From Necropsobacter rosorum (GTDB taxonomy: Bacteria > Pseudomonadota > Gammaproteobacteria > Enterobacterales > Pasteurellaceae), in assembly GCA_000751835.1 (NCBI GenBank), contig CCMQ01000003.1, positions 186,001 through 250,000 of the forward strand: 64,000 nucleotides of DNA. Direction: 5' to 3'. Each line of letters opens with the position of its first letter. The stretch's first letter is position 1. The translations under genes and the position numbers were made by a program. Of the stretch, positions 16,710-27,211 are shown in pieces. The notes below the pieces were generated by a model. The model worked only from the letters and a program-made list of their open reading frames with translations, had not been told where the DNA came from and made no database searches.

Positions 16710-17386
16710 TACTCCGCTCCTTGATGTTGTTTATGGGCCCCTTCAGGATAAAACCTGATTTTGGTACGATCACTCAATGATCGGTTCAGTAAAGGCTCCG
16801 CGCCCGTCATATCCGCGCCGAACGTTTCCATCGCCTCGTCCATATCCCGCACCGGCGGTTCAATCAACGGTAACGGCTTGACCGGACTGAGCATAACCAG
16901 GGTTTGCAATAACACGGCATAAGGTGAGCCGTTCGCGGCCAGCTTTTGCGCAATATGATTGATGACATGCACTGCATCGCCGAGCAGTTTGAATGCGGGT
17001 TGCGGGGCGATCTCAGCCAGAAACTCCAGCAATGCCGGCAGATAATCCGGCAGTTCGTCATCGCCCAGCTCCAGACCATATTTACGGTATTCTTCCAGCA
17101 GATCCACCAGTGCCGCACCGCGATCACGGTCTTCGCCGTGAATATGTTCGAAAATATACAGTGCGTGACTGCGGTTCCGATCGAAGGTCTGCACATAATC
17201 TTCCTGTAAAGTCAGTAATTTAGTCTTGGCAAGATGATCTAAAAACCCGGCAAGTGCGGTGCGTTTCGACGCAATTTCCGGCATATTATTTAACGCCTCC
17301 CGCAATTCCGGCAGGGCGTCAATCAGTGCCTGCTCCGGATAGCACAGCAGCACGGAGAACCATTTAAACACAAGTTGATTTGCCAC
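16709..17386 (-). CDS. narJ: NarJ, nitrate reductase assembly chaperone
   Basis: This 225-residue, largely helical cytoplasmic protein of the NarJ/TorD family is needed for molybdenum cofactor insertion into NarG and is not part of the final enzyme. It has the family motif FEHIHGEDRDRG (about 77-88) and the following LLEEYRKYGL. The start is GTG at 17386, inside the narH stop (TAGTG), so translation is probably coupled to narH. The frameshift in narH upstream could therefore lower its expression. Confidence 0.92.
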   Translation of the reverse strand: MANQLVFKWFSVLLCYPEQALIDALPELREALNNMPEIASKRTALAGFLDHLAKTKLLTLQEDYVQTFDRNRSHALYIFEHIHGEDRDRGAALVDLLEEYRKYGLELGDDELPDYLPALLEFLAEIAPQPAFKLLGDAVHVINHIAQKLAANGSPYAVLLQTLVMLSPVKPLPLIEPPVRDMDEAMETFGADMTGAEPLLNRSLSDRTKIRFYPEGAHKQHQGAE

Positions 17387-18941
17387 TAACGCACTCCTTT
17401 CCGGCGGTTCTCTTCGATGTCTTCTTGCCGATCGGTAAAAATAATAGGAATCCGTTTATTTCTGCCGAACAGACTTTCTTTACTGACGCCGTCCGAACAG
17501 CCGTTGCCGAAGCTGAAACCGCAGGAAGCTTTATCATTAAAGCTGTCTTCAACCATTTCTTTATGGCTTGCTGGAATCACAAAGCGATCTTCATAGTTGG
17601 CAATGGCTAAAGTGCGGTACATTTCTTCAATCATTTCGGCCGTCAGCCCGCTACCGGCTAAGCTTTGCGTTAAATTTTCACCCTGCACGCTCTGACCGCG
17701 TTTAAAACGACGCATTGCAATCATTTTTTCTAATGCCGCACGAATCGGCGCAACATCTCCGGCGGTGAGCAAATTGGCTAAATAACGCAATGGAATGCGC
17801 ATTTCTTCGACACTCGGAATAATACTGTCCTCGCCGATAAAGCCGTTTTCAATTGCCGATTGAATCGGAGAAAGCGGCGGAATATACCAGACCATCGGTA
17901 ACGTGCGATATTCCGGATGTAGCGGAAAAGCGATTTTCCATTCCATTGCCATTTTATACACCGGCGATTTTTTTGCCGCATCCAGCCAGCTTTGGCTGAT
18001 GCCCTGTTTTAACGCTTCGCGTTCGATTGCCGGATCCGTCGGATCTAAAAATGCGTCAAGCTGCGCCTGATATAAATCCTGCGGATTTTCCACACCGGCG
18101 GCCTGCGCTATTTTATCGGCATCATAAAGCATCACGCCCAGATAGCGGATACGTCCGACACAGGTTTCCGAACATACTGTCGGTTCGCCGCTTTCAATCC
18201 GCGGATAGCAGAAAATACATTTTTCCGCTTTCCCCGTTGACCAGTTATAGTAAATTTTTTTGTACGGGCAGCCGGACACACACATACGCCAGCCGCGGCA
18301 TTTATCCTGATCGATTAAGACGATACCGTCATCTTCGCGTTTATAAATGCTGCCGGACGGGCACGACGCCACACAGGCAGGATTCAGGCAATGCTCGCAT
18401 AAACGCGGTAAATACATCATAAACGTCCGTTCGAAGGCCGCCAGCATCTCTTTTTGAATGCCGTCAAACAGCACGTCTTTAGCCCGCTTTTCAAATTCAC
18501 CGGCCAAATCGTCTTCCCAGTTCGGCCCCCATTCGATTTTGTCCATTTTCTTGCCGGTGATTAAAGACACCGGGCGGTCGGCGGCGTGGTTAATTTCGGC
18601 GCATTTTGCAAGTGTTCATAATCAAAGGTAAAGGGTTCGTAATAGTCGTCAATTTGCGGCATATTCGGGTTGGCAAAAATATTTGACAGAATTTTAATTT
18701 TGCCGCCCTGTTTCGGTACCAGTTTTCCATTCGCTTTGCGTACCCAGCCGCCCTGCCATTTTTCCTGATCCTCCCAGTTTTTCGGAAACCCGATGCCCGG
18801 TTTGGTTTCGACATTGTTAAACCACGCATATTCCACCCCTTCGCGACTTGTCCAGACATTCTTGCAAGTTACCGAGCAGGTATGGCAGCCGATACACTTA
18901 TCCAAATTCAGCACCATGCTGATCTGCGCCTTAATTTTCAT
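17386..18941 (-). pseudogene. narH: NarH, nitrate reductase iron-sulfur subunit, split by a frameshift
   Basis: Two frames together match the whole of NarH (E. coli 512 residues). The first (18941 to 18561) starts MKIKAQISMVLNLDKCIGCH and stops at TARCL. The second covers the rest down to 17386 and can restart at GTG 18570. Homology passes from EHLQNAP directly to EINHAADRPVSLITG in the other frame, so one base is missing near 18597-18600, in a GCGCCG context. The Cys clusters of all four Fe-S centres lie in the two halves (CIGCHTCSVTC in the first; CEHCLNPAC, CRGWRMC and CIFC in the second). NarH transfers electrons from NarI haem to NarG. Unless this is a sequencing error, the enzyme should be inactive. 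Confidence 0.85.
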
Positions 18942-19002
18942 TTTGTATTCCTTTTGATTTCAATTCGTTACCCTGTAGGCGAGAAAGTAAAAGTGCGGTC
19001 AG

Positions 19003-22000
19003 TTATTCCGCCGTTTCGTCCATCCAATCGATCCGGTTCATCTTCCGTACCACAACCCATTCATCCCGGTTTGAACCCACCGTACCGTAATAGTTAAAGC
19101 CGTATGCCAGATGTGCATAACCGCCAATCATGTGCGTTGGTTTAAGCACCGCGCGCGTCACCGAGTTATGAATGCCGCCGCGTTTTTTCGATACTTCCGC
19201 CCCCGGCGTATTCACGATTTTTTCCTGCGCGTGATACATCACCACCATGGATTCCGGAATACGCTGGCTCACCACCACCCGGCAGGTCAGGGTTCCGTTT
19301 GCATTAAAGACTTCCGCCCAATCGTTATCCTGCAAACCGGCACGTTTCGCATCAGCTTCACTCAGCCAGATGTGCGGCCCGCCCCGCCCTAAGGTCAGCA
19401 TACGAATGTTTTCCGAATAGGTGCTGTGAATGCCCCATTTCTGGTGCGGTGTTAAGAAATTCAGGGTAATTTCCTGATTGCCATTCGGGTAACGGTGTAA
19501 TAATTTCTCCGTCGTTTTAAAATTCACCGCGGGTTTATACACGGCAAATCCTTCGCCGAACGCGCGCATCCACAGGTGATCCTGATAAAATTGCTGACGA
19601 CCGGTAAGCGTGCGCCATGGAATCAGTTCATTCACATTGGTATAACCGGCGTTATAACAAACCTCTTCGCTTTCAATACCGGACCAAATCGGCGAGGTCA
19701 CGATTTTACGCGGCTGTTCCACGATATCGCGGAAACGGATTTGCGTATGTTCGCTCGCCGCAACCAAGTGCGTATGTTCCCGCCCGGTGATATTGCCCAG
19801 CGCCGCCCAAGCCTTTTTGGATACATGGCCGTTCGTTTCAGGCGCTAAAGTTAAAATCATTTCCGCCGCGTCAATGGCCGTCTCCAGTTTAGGTTGGCCT
19901 TTGCCGGCGCCCTGCGGCTGTATTCCGTTCAGCTTACGCAAGAAATCGACTTCTTCTTGGGTATTCCACGTCATCCCCTTCCCATTGTTATTGATTTTCT
20001 CAAGCAACGGGCCGACTGACGTATATTGTTCATAAATCGCGCCGTAATCTCGTTCGACCACAGTCATTGCCGGCATGGTTTTTCCCGGAACCGGTTCGCA
20101 TTCGCCGAGTTTCCAGTCTTTCGGATCAAACGGCTGCCCCATTTCCTGCGGGCTGTCGTGCATCAGCGGTGTCAATACGATATCTTTGCGCACACCAAGA
20201 TAATCTTTTGCCAGCTCACTGAATTTTTTGGCCAGACCTTTATAAATATCCCAGTCGCTGCGGCTTTGCCATAACGGCTGTACCGCTTCGGTCAGCGGAT
20301 GAATAAACGGGTGCATATCCGAGGTATTCAAATCGTCTTTTTCATACCAGGTGGCCGTCGGAAAAATAACGTCCGCATATAAACAAGTGGTGTTCATACG
20401 AAAATCCAGACAGGTCAGCAAATCCAATTTACCTTCCGCCGCCGGGCGTACCTTAATTTCCGTCGGCGTAATGCAGTCTTTTTCATCGCTCAGCACCGCA
20501 TTTTGCGTCCCCAGCAGATATTTTAAGAAATATTCATGACCTTTCCCCGCCGAACCCAGCAGATTGGAACGCCAGACAAACAGATTGCGCGGAAAGTTCT
20601 GCGGGTTGTCCGGATCATTACAGGCAAGGTCAAGCGAGCCGTTTTTTAACCCCTTAACAATAAAATCTTGCGGATTTTCACCCGCACTTTCCGCCTGTGC
20701 GACCACATCCAACGGATTGGCGCCAAGCTGCGGCGCACTCGGCAGCCACCCCATACGTTCGGCTTTGGCGTTATAATCGATCATCGATAATGCTTTCATG
20801 CTCTCATCCGCCATAGGGGCTAAAATCTCGTCCGCACCGAGTTTTTCATGCCGCCACTGACTAGTATGCGCGTAGAAAAATGAGGTGCCGGTCATCTGAC
20901 GCGCCGGTCGGTGCCAGTCCAGACCAAAGGCTAACGGCGACCAGCCGCTTTGCGGCCGTAATTTTTCCTGTCCGACATAATGACACCAGCCGCCGCCGGA
21001 ACGCCCGATTGTCCCGCACAGCATCAGCATATTTATCACGCCGCGGTATGCCATATCCATGTGGTACCAGTGATTTAACCCGGCACCGATAATCACCATG
21101 GAACGCCCTTTCGTGACATCGGCATTTTGCGCAAATTCGCGGGCGACCTGTATGACTAAGTCAGGATCGACGCCGGTATGTTTCAGCTGCCATGTCGGTG
21201 TATAAGGTTTGTCCTCATCATAGCTATTGGCCGCATTTTCATCGTTTAGGCCATTATCGACGCCATAGTTGGCCACCATTAAATCGAATACTGTCGCCAC
21301 CAGTGCAGTTTCACCGTTTGCTAACCGAACCCGTTTTACCGGTACTTTATGCGCAATCAGTGCATTGTTATCTGCGCAGAAGTAGCTGAACTGCACCTCA
21401 ACGACTTCATCGGCACAGGCTTTTAACGATAATGCCAGTTGCACGGGCTTATCCTGCGCGGTTTGTTCCAGATTCCATTTCCGGCTGCCGTCCCAGCGAA
21501 AACCGATCGTGCCATTTGGCGCGACCGGACTATCCGAATACGTATCCCACGCCAATACTTTCCATTCGGGATGTTTTTCTTCACTAAACTGAGCGGATAA
21601 CTCACTGGCTCGCAAAAAATATTTCGGCATCAGCCCTTTTTCGGTATGTTCGAGGCGAACCAGCATCGGCATATCCGTATAACGGCGAATGTAAGAAGTG
21701 AAATATTCAGAAGGATTATTGAGGTGAAATTCTTTTAAAATAACGTGTCCCATCGCCATGGCCAGTGCGGCGTCCGTTCCCTGCTTCGGCGCCAGCCAAA
21801 TATCGCCGAATTTAGCCATTTCGCCGTAATCGGAAGAAATCGCCACGGTTTTCGTGCCTTTATAGCGCACTTCGGTATAAAAATGGGCATCGGGTGTGCG
21901 TGTCAGCGGTACGTTAGACCCCCACACCAATAAATAATCCGCATTATACCAATCGGCAGATTCGGAAACATCCGTCTGCTCGCCCCATACTTGCGGACTT

Positions 22001-22680
22001 GCCGGCGGTAAATCACAATACCAGTCGTAAAATGAAAGCGGCACGCCGCCTAATAATCCTAAATAGCGGGTTCCGGCGGCATAGCTAATCATCGACATAG
22101 CCGGAATAGGCGAAAAACCAATAATGCGATCCGGGCCGTACTGCTTGATCGTATAGGCATTCGCGGCGGCAACCATTTCATATGCCTCATCCCAACTCGA
22201 GCGAACAAATCCTCCCAATCCTCGCTGCGATTTATAGGATTTCGCTTTCCGTTCATCTTCTACAATAGACGCCCAAGCCTCTATCGGCGATAGCGTGCTG
22301 CGCGCGGTACGCCATAATTCGGCCAATGCGCCGCGCATCATGGGATATTTAATGCGCTGTGCCGAATACACATACCAGCTAAATGATGCGCCACGCGGAC
22401 AGCCGCGCGGTTCATGATTGGGCAGATCGGGACGGGTACGGGGATAATCGGTTTGCTGGGTTTCCCAGGTAATCAAACCGTTTTTAACATAAATTTTCCA
22501 GCTGCACGAACCGGTACAGTTTACACCGTGAGTGGAACGGGCGATACGATCATGCTGCCAGCGGCTACGGTAGGCGTCTTCCCATTGACGATCATCATTG
22601 ATTAACGCACCGTGTCCATTGGCGAACGCTTCGGCCTTGCGGCGTCTGAAAAAGGTTAAACGATCCAAGAAATGACTCAT
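19003..22680 (-). CDS. narG: NarG, respiratory nitrate reductase catalytic subunit
   Basis: This 1225-residue bis-MGD molybdoenzyme reduces nitrate to nitrite in the cytoplasm (E. coli 1247). The N-terminal HGVNCTGSCS places the FS0 cluster ligands at His51, Cys55, Cys59 and Cys94. The near twin-arginine-like start (MSHFLDRLTFFRRRK) is a known vestige. The frame extends to 22737, but ATG 22680 has AAGGAAGG 7 bases upstream and matches the family N-terminus, so it is chosen. The frame is intact to the end. The operon continues with narH after about 60 bp. Confidence 0.95.
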   Translation of the reverse strand: MSHFLDRLTFFRRRKAEAFANGHGALINDDRQWEDAYRSRWQHDRIARSTHGVNCTGSCSWKIYVKNGLITWETQQTDYPRTRPDLPNHEPRGCPRGASFSWYVYSAQRIKYPMMRGALAELWRTARSTLSPIEAWASIVEDERKAKSYKSQRGLGGFVRSSWDEAYEMVAAANAYTIKQYGPDRIIGFSPIPAMSMISYAAGTRYLGLLGGVPLSFYDWYCDLPPASPQVWGEQTDVSESADWYNADYLLVWGSNVPLTRTPDAHFYTEVRYKGTKTVAISSDYGEMAKFGDIWLAPKQGTDAALAMAMGHVILKEFHLNNPSEYFTSYIRRYTDMPMLVRLEHTEKGLMPKYFLRASELSAQFSEEKHPEWKVLAWDTYSDSPVAPNGTIGFRWDGSRKWNLEQTAQDKPVQLALSLKACADEVVEVQFSYFCADNNALIAHKVPVKRVRLANGETALVATVFDLMVANYGVDNGLNDENAANSYDEDKPYTPTWQLKHTGVDPDLVIQVAREFAQNADVTKGRSMVIIGAGLNHWYHMDMAYRGVINMLMLCGTIGRSGGGWCHYVGQEKLRPQSGWSPLAFGLDWHRPARQMTGTSFFYAHTSQWRHEKLGADEILAPMADESMKALSMIDYNAKAERMGWLPSAPQLGANPLDVVAQAESAGENPQDFIVKGLKNGSLDLACNDPDNPQNFPRNLFVWRSNLLGSAGKGHEYFLKYLLGTQNAVLSDEKDCITPTEIKVRPAAEGKLDLLTCLDFRMNTTCLYADVIFPTATWYEKDDLNTSDMHPFIHPLTEAVQPLWQSRSDWDIYKGLAKKFSELAKDYLGVRKDIVLTPLMHDSPQEMGQPFDPKDWKLGECEPVPGKTMPAMTVVERDYGAIYEQYTSVGPLLEKINNNGKGMTWNTQEEVDFLRKLNGIQPQGAGKGQPKLETAIDAAEMILTLAPETNGHVSKKAWAALGNITGREHTHLVAASEHTQIRFRDIVEQPRKIVTSPIWSGIESEEVCYNAGYTNVNELIPWRTLTGRQQFYQDHLWMRAFGEGFAVYKPAVNFKTTEKLLHRYPNGNQEITLNFLTPHQKWGIHSTYSENIRMLTLGRGGPHIWLSEADAKRAGLQDNDWAEVFNANGTLTCRVVVSQRIPESMVVMYHAQEKIVNTPGAEVSKKRGGIHNSVTRAVLKPTHMIGGYAHLAYGFNYYGTVGSNRDEWVVVRKMNRIDWMDETAE

Positions 22681-22757
22681 TATTTTTTCCTTCCTTTTTG
22701 TATATAGCTTAATCACTATACGCTCAAAACCATACAAAAAATACGCCTAATAAGTGT

Positions 22758-22789
22758 TACTGTTTATTAGGTATATTCAATAAAATCAT
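22758..22789 (-). promoter_or_regulatory. Possible NarP/FNR control region of narG
   Basis: TACTGTT-TA-TTAGGTA (22758-22773) matches the NarP 7-2-7 inverted-heptamer layout at 5 of 7 positions in each half. TTCAATAAAATCAT (22776-22789) is a weak FNR-like palindrome (7 of 10). An exact 8-bp inverted repeat, CCTAATAA/TTATTAGG (22746-22753 and 22764-22771), overlaps the first. These sit about 80-110 bp before narG, a sensible place, but each match is imperfect. Confidence 0.3.
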
Positions 22790-22854
22790 AGTGTTATGTT
22801 GTAAAGAAACTAGTTATAAATGAGTAGTTCGCTAGATAGAAATAGGTATGCGAT

Positions 22855-23016
22855 ATGATGAAGATCAAAAAAATAGCGATCATCGAAGCCACCGCATCGG
22901 TAATCTGCAGCATCCTTTTGTTGATGAAAAAACAATCGCATCTGCCGGCATTAAATCCGTATCAGCGACATTCGCTGCGGCAAATTACGACAAAGTTTTT
23001 ATTAGCGGGGAGATAA
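22855..23016 (+). CDS. Possible 53-residue membrane peptide, unknown
   Basis: The frame starts ATGATG and runs divergently from narG. It has a hydrophobic stretch at about residues 7-24 (IAIIEATASVICSILLL), followed by a basic tail ending FLLAGR. No strong ribosome site precedes it. It could be a real small protein, the N-terminal remnant of a lost sensor or membrane gene beside nar, or chance. It is listed because it fills most of the gap between narG and valS and has coding-like composition. Confidence 0.25.
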   Translation: MMKIKKIAIIEATASVICSILLLMKKQSHLPALNPYQRHSLRQITTKFLLAGR

Positions 23017-23022
23017 AGAGAT

Positions 23023-23062
23023 AAAAAAAACCGCGTGAATCTGTGCTCCAGATATCACGCGG
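23023..23062 (-). terminator. valS terminator
   Basis: On the minus strand CCGCGTGA and TCACGCGG enclose a 16-base loop and are followed by eight T residues. It starts 8 bp after the valS stop. Confidence 0.85.
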
Positions 23063-23070
23063 ACGATTTA

Positions 23071-25938
23071 TTACAGCGCTTCAATCGCCAAATATTGCTG
23101 TTTCAGCTTTTCCAGACCGTCGCGGTAGCCCTGCATTTTTTCCCGTTCTTTGGCAATAACGGCTGGCGGCGCTTTTGCCACGAAGGCGTCATTGGCGAGT
23201 TTGGTTTCGACGCGTTGAACTTCATGCTGAAGTTTTTCGATTTCTTTATTCAAACGCGCCAGTTCCGCATCTTTATTGATAAAACCTGCCATCGGCACAA
23301 ATAACTCCGCCTGACCGACCAGCTTGGTGACCGATAACGGGGCGTCAATGCCCTGTGCCAGCACGCGGATGTCGTTCAGTTTCGCCATTACCTGCAATAA
23401 AGTGCGGTTGTTTTCAAGACAGTTTTGCTCGCTTTGGCTGATATTACGCAGCAATAAATCCAGCCCTTTGCTCGGCGCGATATTGCTTTCCGCCCGGATA
23501 TTGCGCACGGCGGTGATAATGTCTTTCAGCCAGTTGATTTGCACAATCGCCTCCGCGTCCTCAAGCGCGATATCATAACGCGGGAACGGCTGTAACATAA
23601 TGGTGTCGCCGTCCACGCCGGCGAAACCTTTCACCTGCTGCCAGATTTCTTCGGTGATAAACGGCATCACAGGATGCGTTAAGCGCAGCAGTTTTTCCAA
23701 TACATTAATTAACGTATCGCGCGCGCCGCGTTTTTGCGCCTCGCTGCCGTTGGCGAAAACCGGTTTGGTCAGTTCCAGATACCAGTCGCAGAATTGATTC
23801 CAGGTGAATTCATATAACGCGTTCGCCGCTAAGTCGAAACGATATTGGCTCAACGCATCACGGAAGGCTTTAACCGTATTGTTGAATTCCGCCTGAATCC
23901 AGCGATCCGCCAGACCGAACGCCGGCTCACCGTGCGGTAAATCCAGCGTATTGAGATTCATCAACACATAACGGCTGGCATTCCACAGTTTGTTACAGAA
24001 ATTGCGATAGCCTTCCAGCCGTTTCATATCCCAGTTAATATCGCGCCCGTTACTCGCCAGCGCCGCCAGCGTGAAACGCAGCGCATCGGTGCCGTGTGCG
24101 GCAATACCGTTGGCAAATTCCTTGCGGGTCGCTTTGGCGATTTTTTCCGCCAGTTGCGGCTGCATCATATTGCCGGTGCGTTTTTCCAGCAGCGCTTCCA
24201 GACTGATGCCGTCAATCATATCAATCGGATCCAGAACGTTGCCTTTCGATTTCGACATTTTCTGTCCCTGTTCATCACGGATAAGCCCGGTGACATACAC
24301 GGTTTTAAACGGCACTTGCGGTTTGCCGTTTTCATCTTTGATGAAGTGCATGGTGAACATAATCATGCGCGCCACCCAGAAAAAGATGATGTCGAACCCG
24401 GTGATCAGCACATCCGTCGGGTGGAAGGTTTTCAGCTCCTCGGTTTGCTGCGGCCAGCCTAAAGTGGAGAATGTCCATAAGGCGGAGGAAAACCAAGTAT
24501 CCAGCACGTCTTCGTCTTGGCGTAACGCCACATCAGAATTTAGGCTATATTTTGACCGCACTTCCTCTTCGTTACGCGCAACATACACATTGCCCGCGTC
24601 GTCATACCATGCCGGGATGCGGTGTCCCCACCAAAGCTGGCGGGAAATACACCAATCCTGAATATCACGCATCCAGGAGAAATACAGGTTTTCATACTGT
24701 TTCGGCACAAATTGAATTTCGCCGTCTTCCACCGCCTTGGTTGCGACTTCGGCAAGCGGTTTGACGCTCACATACCATTGATCGGTCAGCATCGGTTCAA
24801 TCGGCACGCCGCCGCGATCGCCGTAAGGCACTTTCAAATCGTGCGGTTTGATTTCATCCAACAATCCCAGCGCGTCAAAATCCGCCACGATTTTTTTCCG
24901 CGCGGCAAACCGCTCCAGACCGCGATAGTCGGCCGGAATAAGTGCGGTATAATTTTGACAGATTTTGCCGTCCGTGCCGATAATTTCCGCTTCATCACGA
25001 ATATCCGCATTCAGCGTCAGCACATTGACCATCGGCAAAGCGTGCCGTTTGCCCACCTCGTAGTCGTTAAAATCGTGCGCGGGGGTGATTTTCACCACAC
25101 CGGTACCGAATTCGCGATCCACATATTCATCGGCGATAATCGGAATTTCCCGGTTTGCCAGCGGCAGAATTACGCTTTTACCGATCAGCGACTGATAGCG
25201 TTCATCTTCCGGATGCACAGCCACCGCCGTATCGCCCAGCATCGTTTCCGGACGGGTGGTCGCCACCACCAGATAATCTTTACCGTCTGCGGTTTTTGCG
25301 CCGTCGGCCAGCGGATAACGGAAATGCCACAGCGATCCTTTGCTTTCTTTATTTTCCACTTCCAAATCGGAAATCGCGGTGTGCAGTTTCGGATCCCAGT
25401 TCACCAAGCGTTTACCGCGGTAAATCAGCCCTTCTTCATGCAAACGCACGAACACTTCCTTCACGGCGTTGGATAAGCCCTCATCCATGGTGAAACGTTC
25501 GCGCGCCCAATCCACCGAATCGCCCAAACGGCGCATCTGCTGGCTGATGGTGCCGCCCGAATGAGCTTTCCATTGCCAGATTTTATCAATAAAGGCCTCA
25601 CGCCCATAATCGTGGCGGGTTTTGCCCTCTTCCGCGGCAATTTTGCGTTCCACCACCATCTGCGTTGCAATCCCGGCGTGGTCGGTTCCCGCCTGCCATA
25701 ATGTATTATGCCCTTCCATACGGTGAAAGCGGATCAGGGTATCCATCAGCGTTTGCTGGAACGCATGTCCCATATGCAGACTACCGGTCACATTCGGCGG
25801 CGGAATGGCGATGCAATAACTCGCAACGTCCGGATTGCCGTTCGGTTTAAAATACCCCTGTTCTTCCCAGTGTTTATAAAGTGCCTGCTCGACGGAAGAC
25901 GCATCAAAGCGATCCGCCATTTGAAATTGTTTTGTCAT
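23071..25938 (-). CDS. valS: Valyl-tRNA synthetase
   Basis: This 955-residue class I synthetase charges tRNA-Val. The HIGH-type motif is HMGH at residues 55-58 (after PPPNVTGSL), and the KMSKS loop appears as [10 protein letters not shown]. The editing domain lies between them ([14 protein letters not shown]), and a C-terminal coiled-coil arm ([19 protein letters not shown]) binds the tRNA. Length fits E. coli ValS (951). It is the last gene of a holC-acetyltransferase-valS run. The holC-valS pairing is common in gammaproteobacteria. Confidence 0.97.
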   Translation of the reverse strand: MTKQFQMADRFDASSVEQALYKHWEEQGYFKPNGNPDVASYCIAIPPPNVTGSLHMGHAFQQTLMDTLIRFHRMEGHNTLWQAGTDHAGIATQMVVERKIAAEEGKTRHDYGREAFIDKIWQWKAHSGGTISQQMRRLGDSVDWARERFTMDEGLSNAVKEVFVRLHEEGLIYRGKRLVNWDPKLHTAISDLEVENKESKGSLWHFRYPLADGAKTADGKDYLVVATTRPETMLGDTAVAVHPEDERYQSLIGKSVILPLANREIPIIADEYVDREFGTGVVKITPAHDFNDYEVGKRHALPMVNVLTLNADIRDEAEIIGTDGKICQNYTALIPADYRGLERFAARKKIVADFDALGLLDEIKPHDLKVPYGDRGGVPIEPMLTDQWYVSVKPLAEVATKAVEDGEIQFVPKQYENLYFSWMRDIQDWCISRQLWWGHRIPAWYDDAGNVYVARNEEEVRSKYSLNSDVALRQDEDVLDTWFSSALWTFSTLGWPQQTEELKTFHPTDVLITGFDIIFFWVARMIMFTMHFIKDENGKPQVPFKTVYVTGLIRDEQGQKMSKSKGNVLDPIDMIDGISLEALLEKRTGNMMQPQLAEKIAKATRKEFANGIAAHGTDALRFTLAALASNGRDINWDMKRLEGYRNFCNKLWNASRYVLMNLNTLDLPHGEPAFGLADRWIQAEFNNTVKAFRDALSQYRFDLAANALYEFTWNQFCDWYLELTKPVFANGSEAQKRGARDTLINVLEKLLRLTHPVMPFITEEIWQQVKGFAGVDGDTIMLQPFPRYDIALEDAEAIVQINWLKDIITAVRNIRAESNIAPSKGLDLLLRNISQSEQNCLENNRTLLQVMAKLNDIRVLAQGIDAPLSVTKLVGQAELFVPMAGFINKDAELARLNKEIEKLQHEVQRVETKLANDAFVAKAPPAVIAKEREKMQGYRDGLEKLKQQYLAIEAL

Positions 25939-26004
25939 GTTGTTTCTCTATTGTTTATTCATTCTTTTCAATTCGCGTTCCAACGCCGGTGTATTCCGGC
26001 GGAT

Positions 26005-26493
26005 TTATCTTTGCCATCCCAGCATCACCAAATCTTCAAAATGGGTTTGCATATCGGCCACCTGCGGTAAGCGCCCCCAGCGTTCAAATCCCATTTTGTG
26101 CAGCAAACCTAAACTCGGCGCGTTATTGCCGAACACGAACGCCAGTAAGGTATGCAGCTGATAATTCGGCATTTGTTCAATCAGGAAATTGACGCATTGT
26201 TTGCCGATGCCCTTGCCGTGCAGCGCGCTATCCAGATAGAAACTGATTTCCGCACAACCGTCATAAGCGCGGCGGCCATAAAAGGCGGAGTAACTGCACC
26301 AGCCGAGCAGATGACCTTCCGCTTCATAAACCCATAAGGGATATTTTGTGCTGTGCAGATGAAAATCAAACCAGTCCTGCCGGCTTTCAACGCTTGCCGG
26401 CGCCAGATCGGCGGTCACCGTGCGTTTGTCAATCACCTGATTGTAAATCGTCAGGATACGGGGCAAATCATGGCTTTCAGCCAAACGAAACAT
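26005..26493 (-). CDS. GNAT acetyltransferase, phosphinothricin/methionine-sulfone type
   Basis: This 162-residue protein has an N-terminal IYNQVIDKRTVTADL segment, LGWCSYSAFYGRRAY, and an acetyl-CoA loop LHGKGIGKQC, then a C-terminal LLHKMGFERWGRLP. This order is typical of the Pat/MnaT subfamily, which acetylates methionine sulfone, methionine sulfoximine or phosphinothricin-like amines. The native substrate in Pasteurellaceae is not known. It sits 9 bp after holC and 66 bp before valS, as an insertion into an otherwise conserved pair. Confidence 0.85.
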   Translation of the reverse strand: MFRLAESHDLPRILTIYNQVIDKRTVTADLAPASVESRQDWFDFHLHSTKYPLWVYEAEGHLLGWCSYSAFYGRRAYDGCAEISFYLDSALHGKGIGKQCVNFLIEQMPNYQLHTLLAFVFGNNAPSLGLLHKMGFERWGRLPQVADMQTHFEDLVMLGWQR

Positions 26494-26502
26494 ACGGCCT
26501 CC

Positions 26503-26928
26503 TTATGCCTGCTCGGTACTGAGCTGCCAGCCGAGCTGGCGGTATTGCTTATAACGTTCGCGCGCCAGCGCTTTCAATGCCTCTTGCGCCGGCACAAAAT
26601 CGATCACCTGATTAAAGCCGGCGGCAAAAGCCGGTACCTGCGGCTGCAAATTGATCAATAAATCCCGCCGTTGCGCATTCCGTTTATCGCCCCAGGAAAT
26701 TTCAATCGGCGTGGCATATTGCGTGATTTCACCGGATAAATTATGCGGCACGAACTGTTCGGGATCCCGCTGCCACAGCGCTTCATCAATATCCAGCGCC
26801 TGTGCTTCCGCGGCACAGGCAATCAACACCCGTTTGCCCAAACGCCAGGCGGCGGCTGCCAGATCGCAGGCCAGTGCTTCCGGAGCCTGCGCCGCCTGCA
26901 AAAGGTAAAACTGTGCTTGTTTTGACAT
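26503..26928 (-). CDS. holC: DNA polymerase III chi subunit
   Basis: This 141-residue protein belongs to the HolC family. It binds single-strand-binding protein and, through psi, the clamp-loader complex. The start FYLLQAAQAPEALACDLAAA, the EALWQRDPEQFVPHNL motif and the LLINLQPQVP strand are characteristic, and length matches E. coli chi (147). Its pairing with valS downstream agrees with the common gene order. Confidence 0.93.
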   Translation of the reverse strand: MSKQAQFYLLQAAQAPEALACDLAAAAWRLGKRVLIACAAEAQALDIDEALWQRDPEQFVPHNLSGEITQYATPIEISWGDKRNAQRRDLLINLQPQVPAFAAGFNQVIDFVPAQEALKALARERYKQYRQLGWQLSTEQA

Positions 26929-27102
26929 AAAATCATTACTCCGGCTTGGTGGCTGTTAATGGGTTTACGCTAAAAAGCGGATCGTTAAACTGCAAGATTT
27001 TAGCGAAAAATCAGGCGAAGATAAAATATTAATTTTTTAAACGGGCAAAAAAGCGACAGCTTTGGTTAAGGTTCGGAAACACTGAAAAAATCCACCGCAC
27101 TT

Positions 27103-27118
27103 TATGATCTAAATCACA
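27103..27118 (+). promoter_or_regulatory. CRP/FNR-type palindrome upstream of fumC
   Basis: TATGATCTAAATCACA fits the CRP consensus (TGTGA-N6-TCACA) with one half nearly perfect, and partly fits FNR (TTGAT-N4-ATCAA). It lies about 95 bp before the fumC start and next to an uptake signal. Control by carbon or oxygen status would make sense for a fumarase. The rest of the 283-bp gap before fumC shows no gene. Confidence 0.55.
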
Positions 27119-27211
27119 AAACCGAAGTTTACAATTCCTCTTACATTCCATTCACCGTGCTGAAATGATAGACTTGCCCTGTTTTTTTATATTTAACAAG
27201 AGGTAATCACA

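Noticed and set aside
18561-18570. narH overlap considered as programmed frameshifting
   Set aside because: The region where homology changes frame (about 18597) has no slippery heptamer or clear stimulatory hairpin, and NarH is a single-frame protein in relatives. A mutation or sequence error is more likely.
22681-22737. 19-codon N-terminal extension of NarG
   Set aside because: The extension lacks family similarity, and the strong ribosome site and conserved start are at 22680.
24622-25476. 284-codon open frame on the plus strand inside valS
   Set aside because: It is antisense to a conserved part of ValRS. Its composition (His/Arg/Phe-rich) is that of a shadow frame, and it has no ribosome site.
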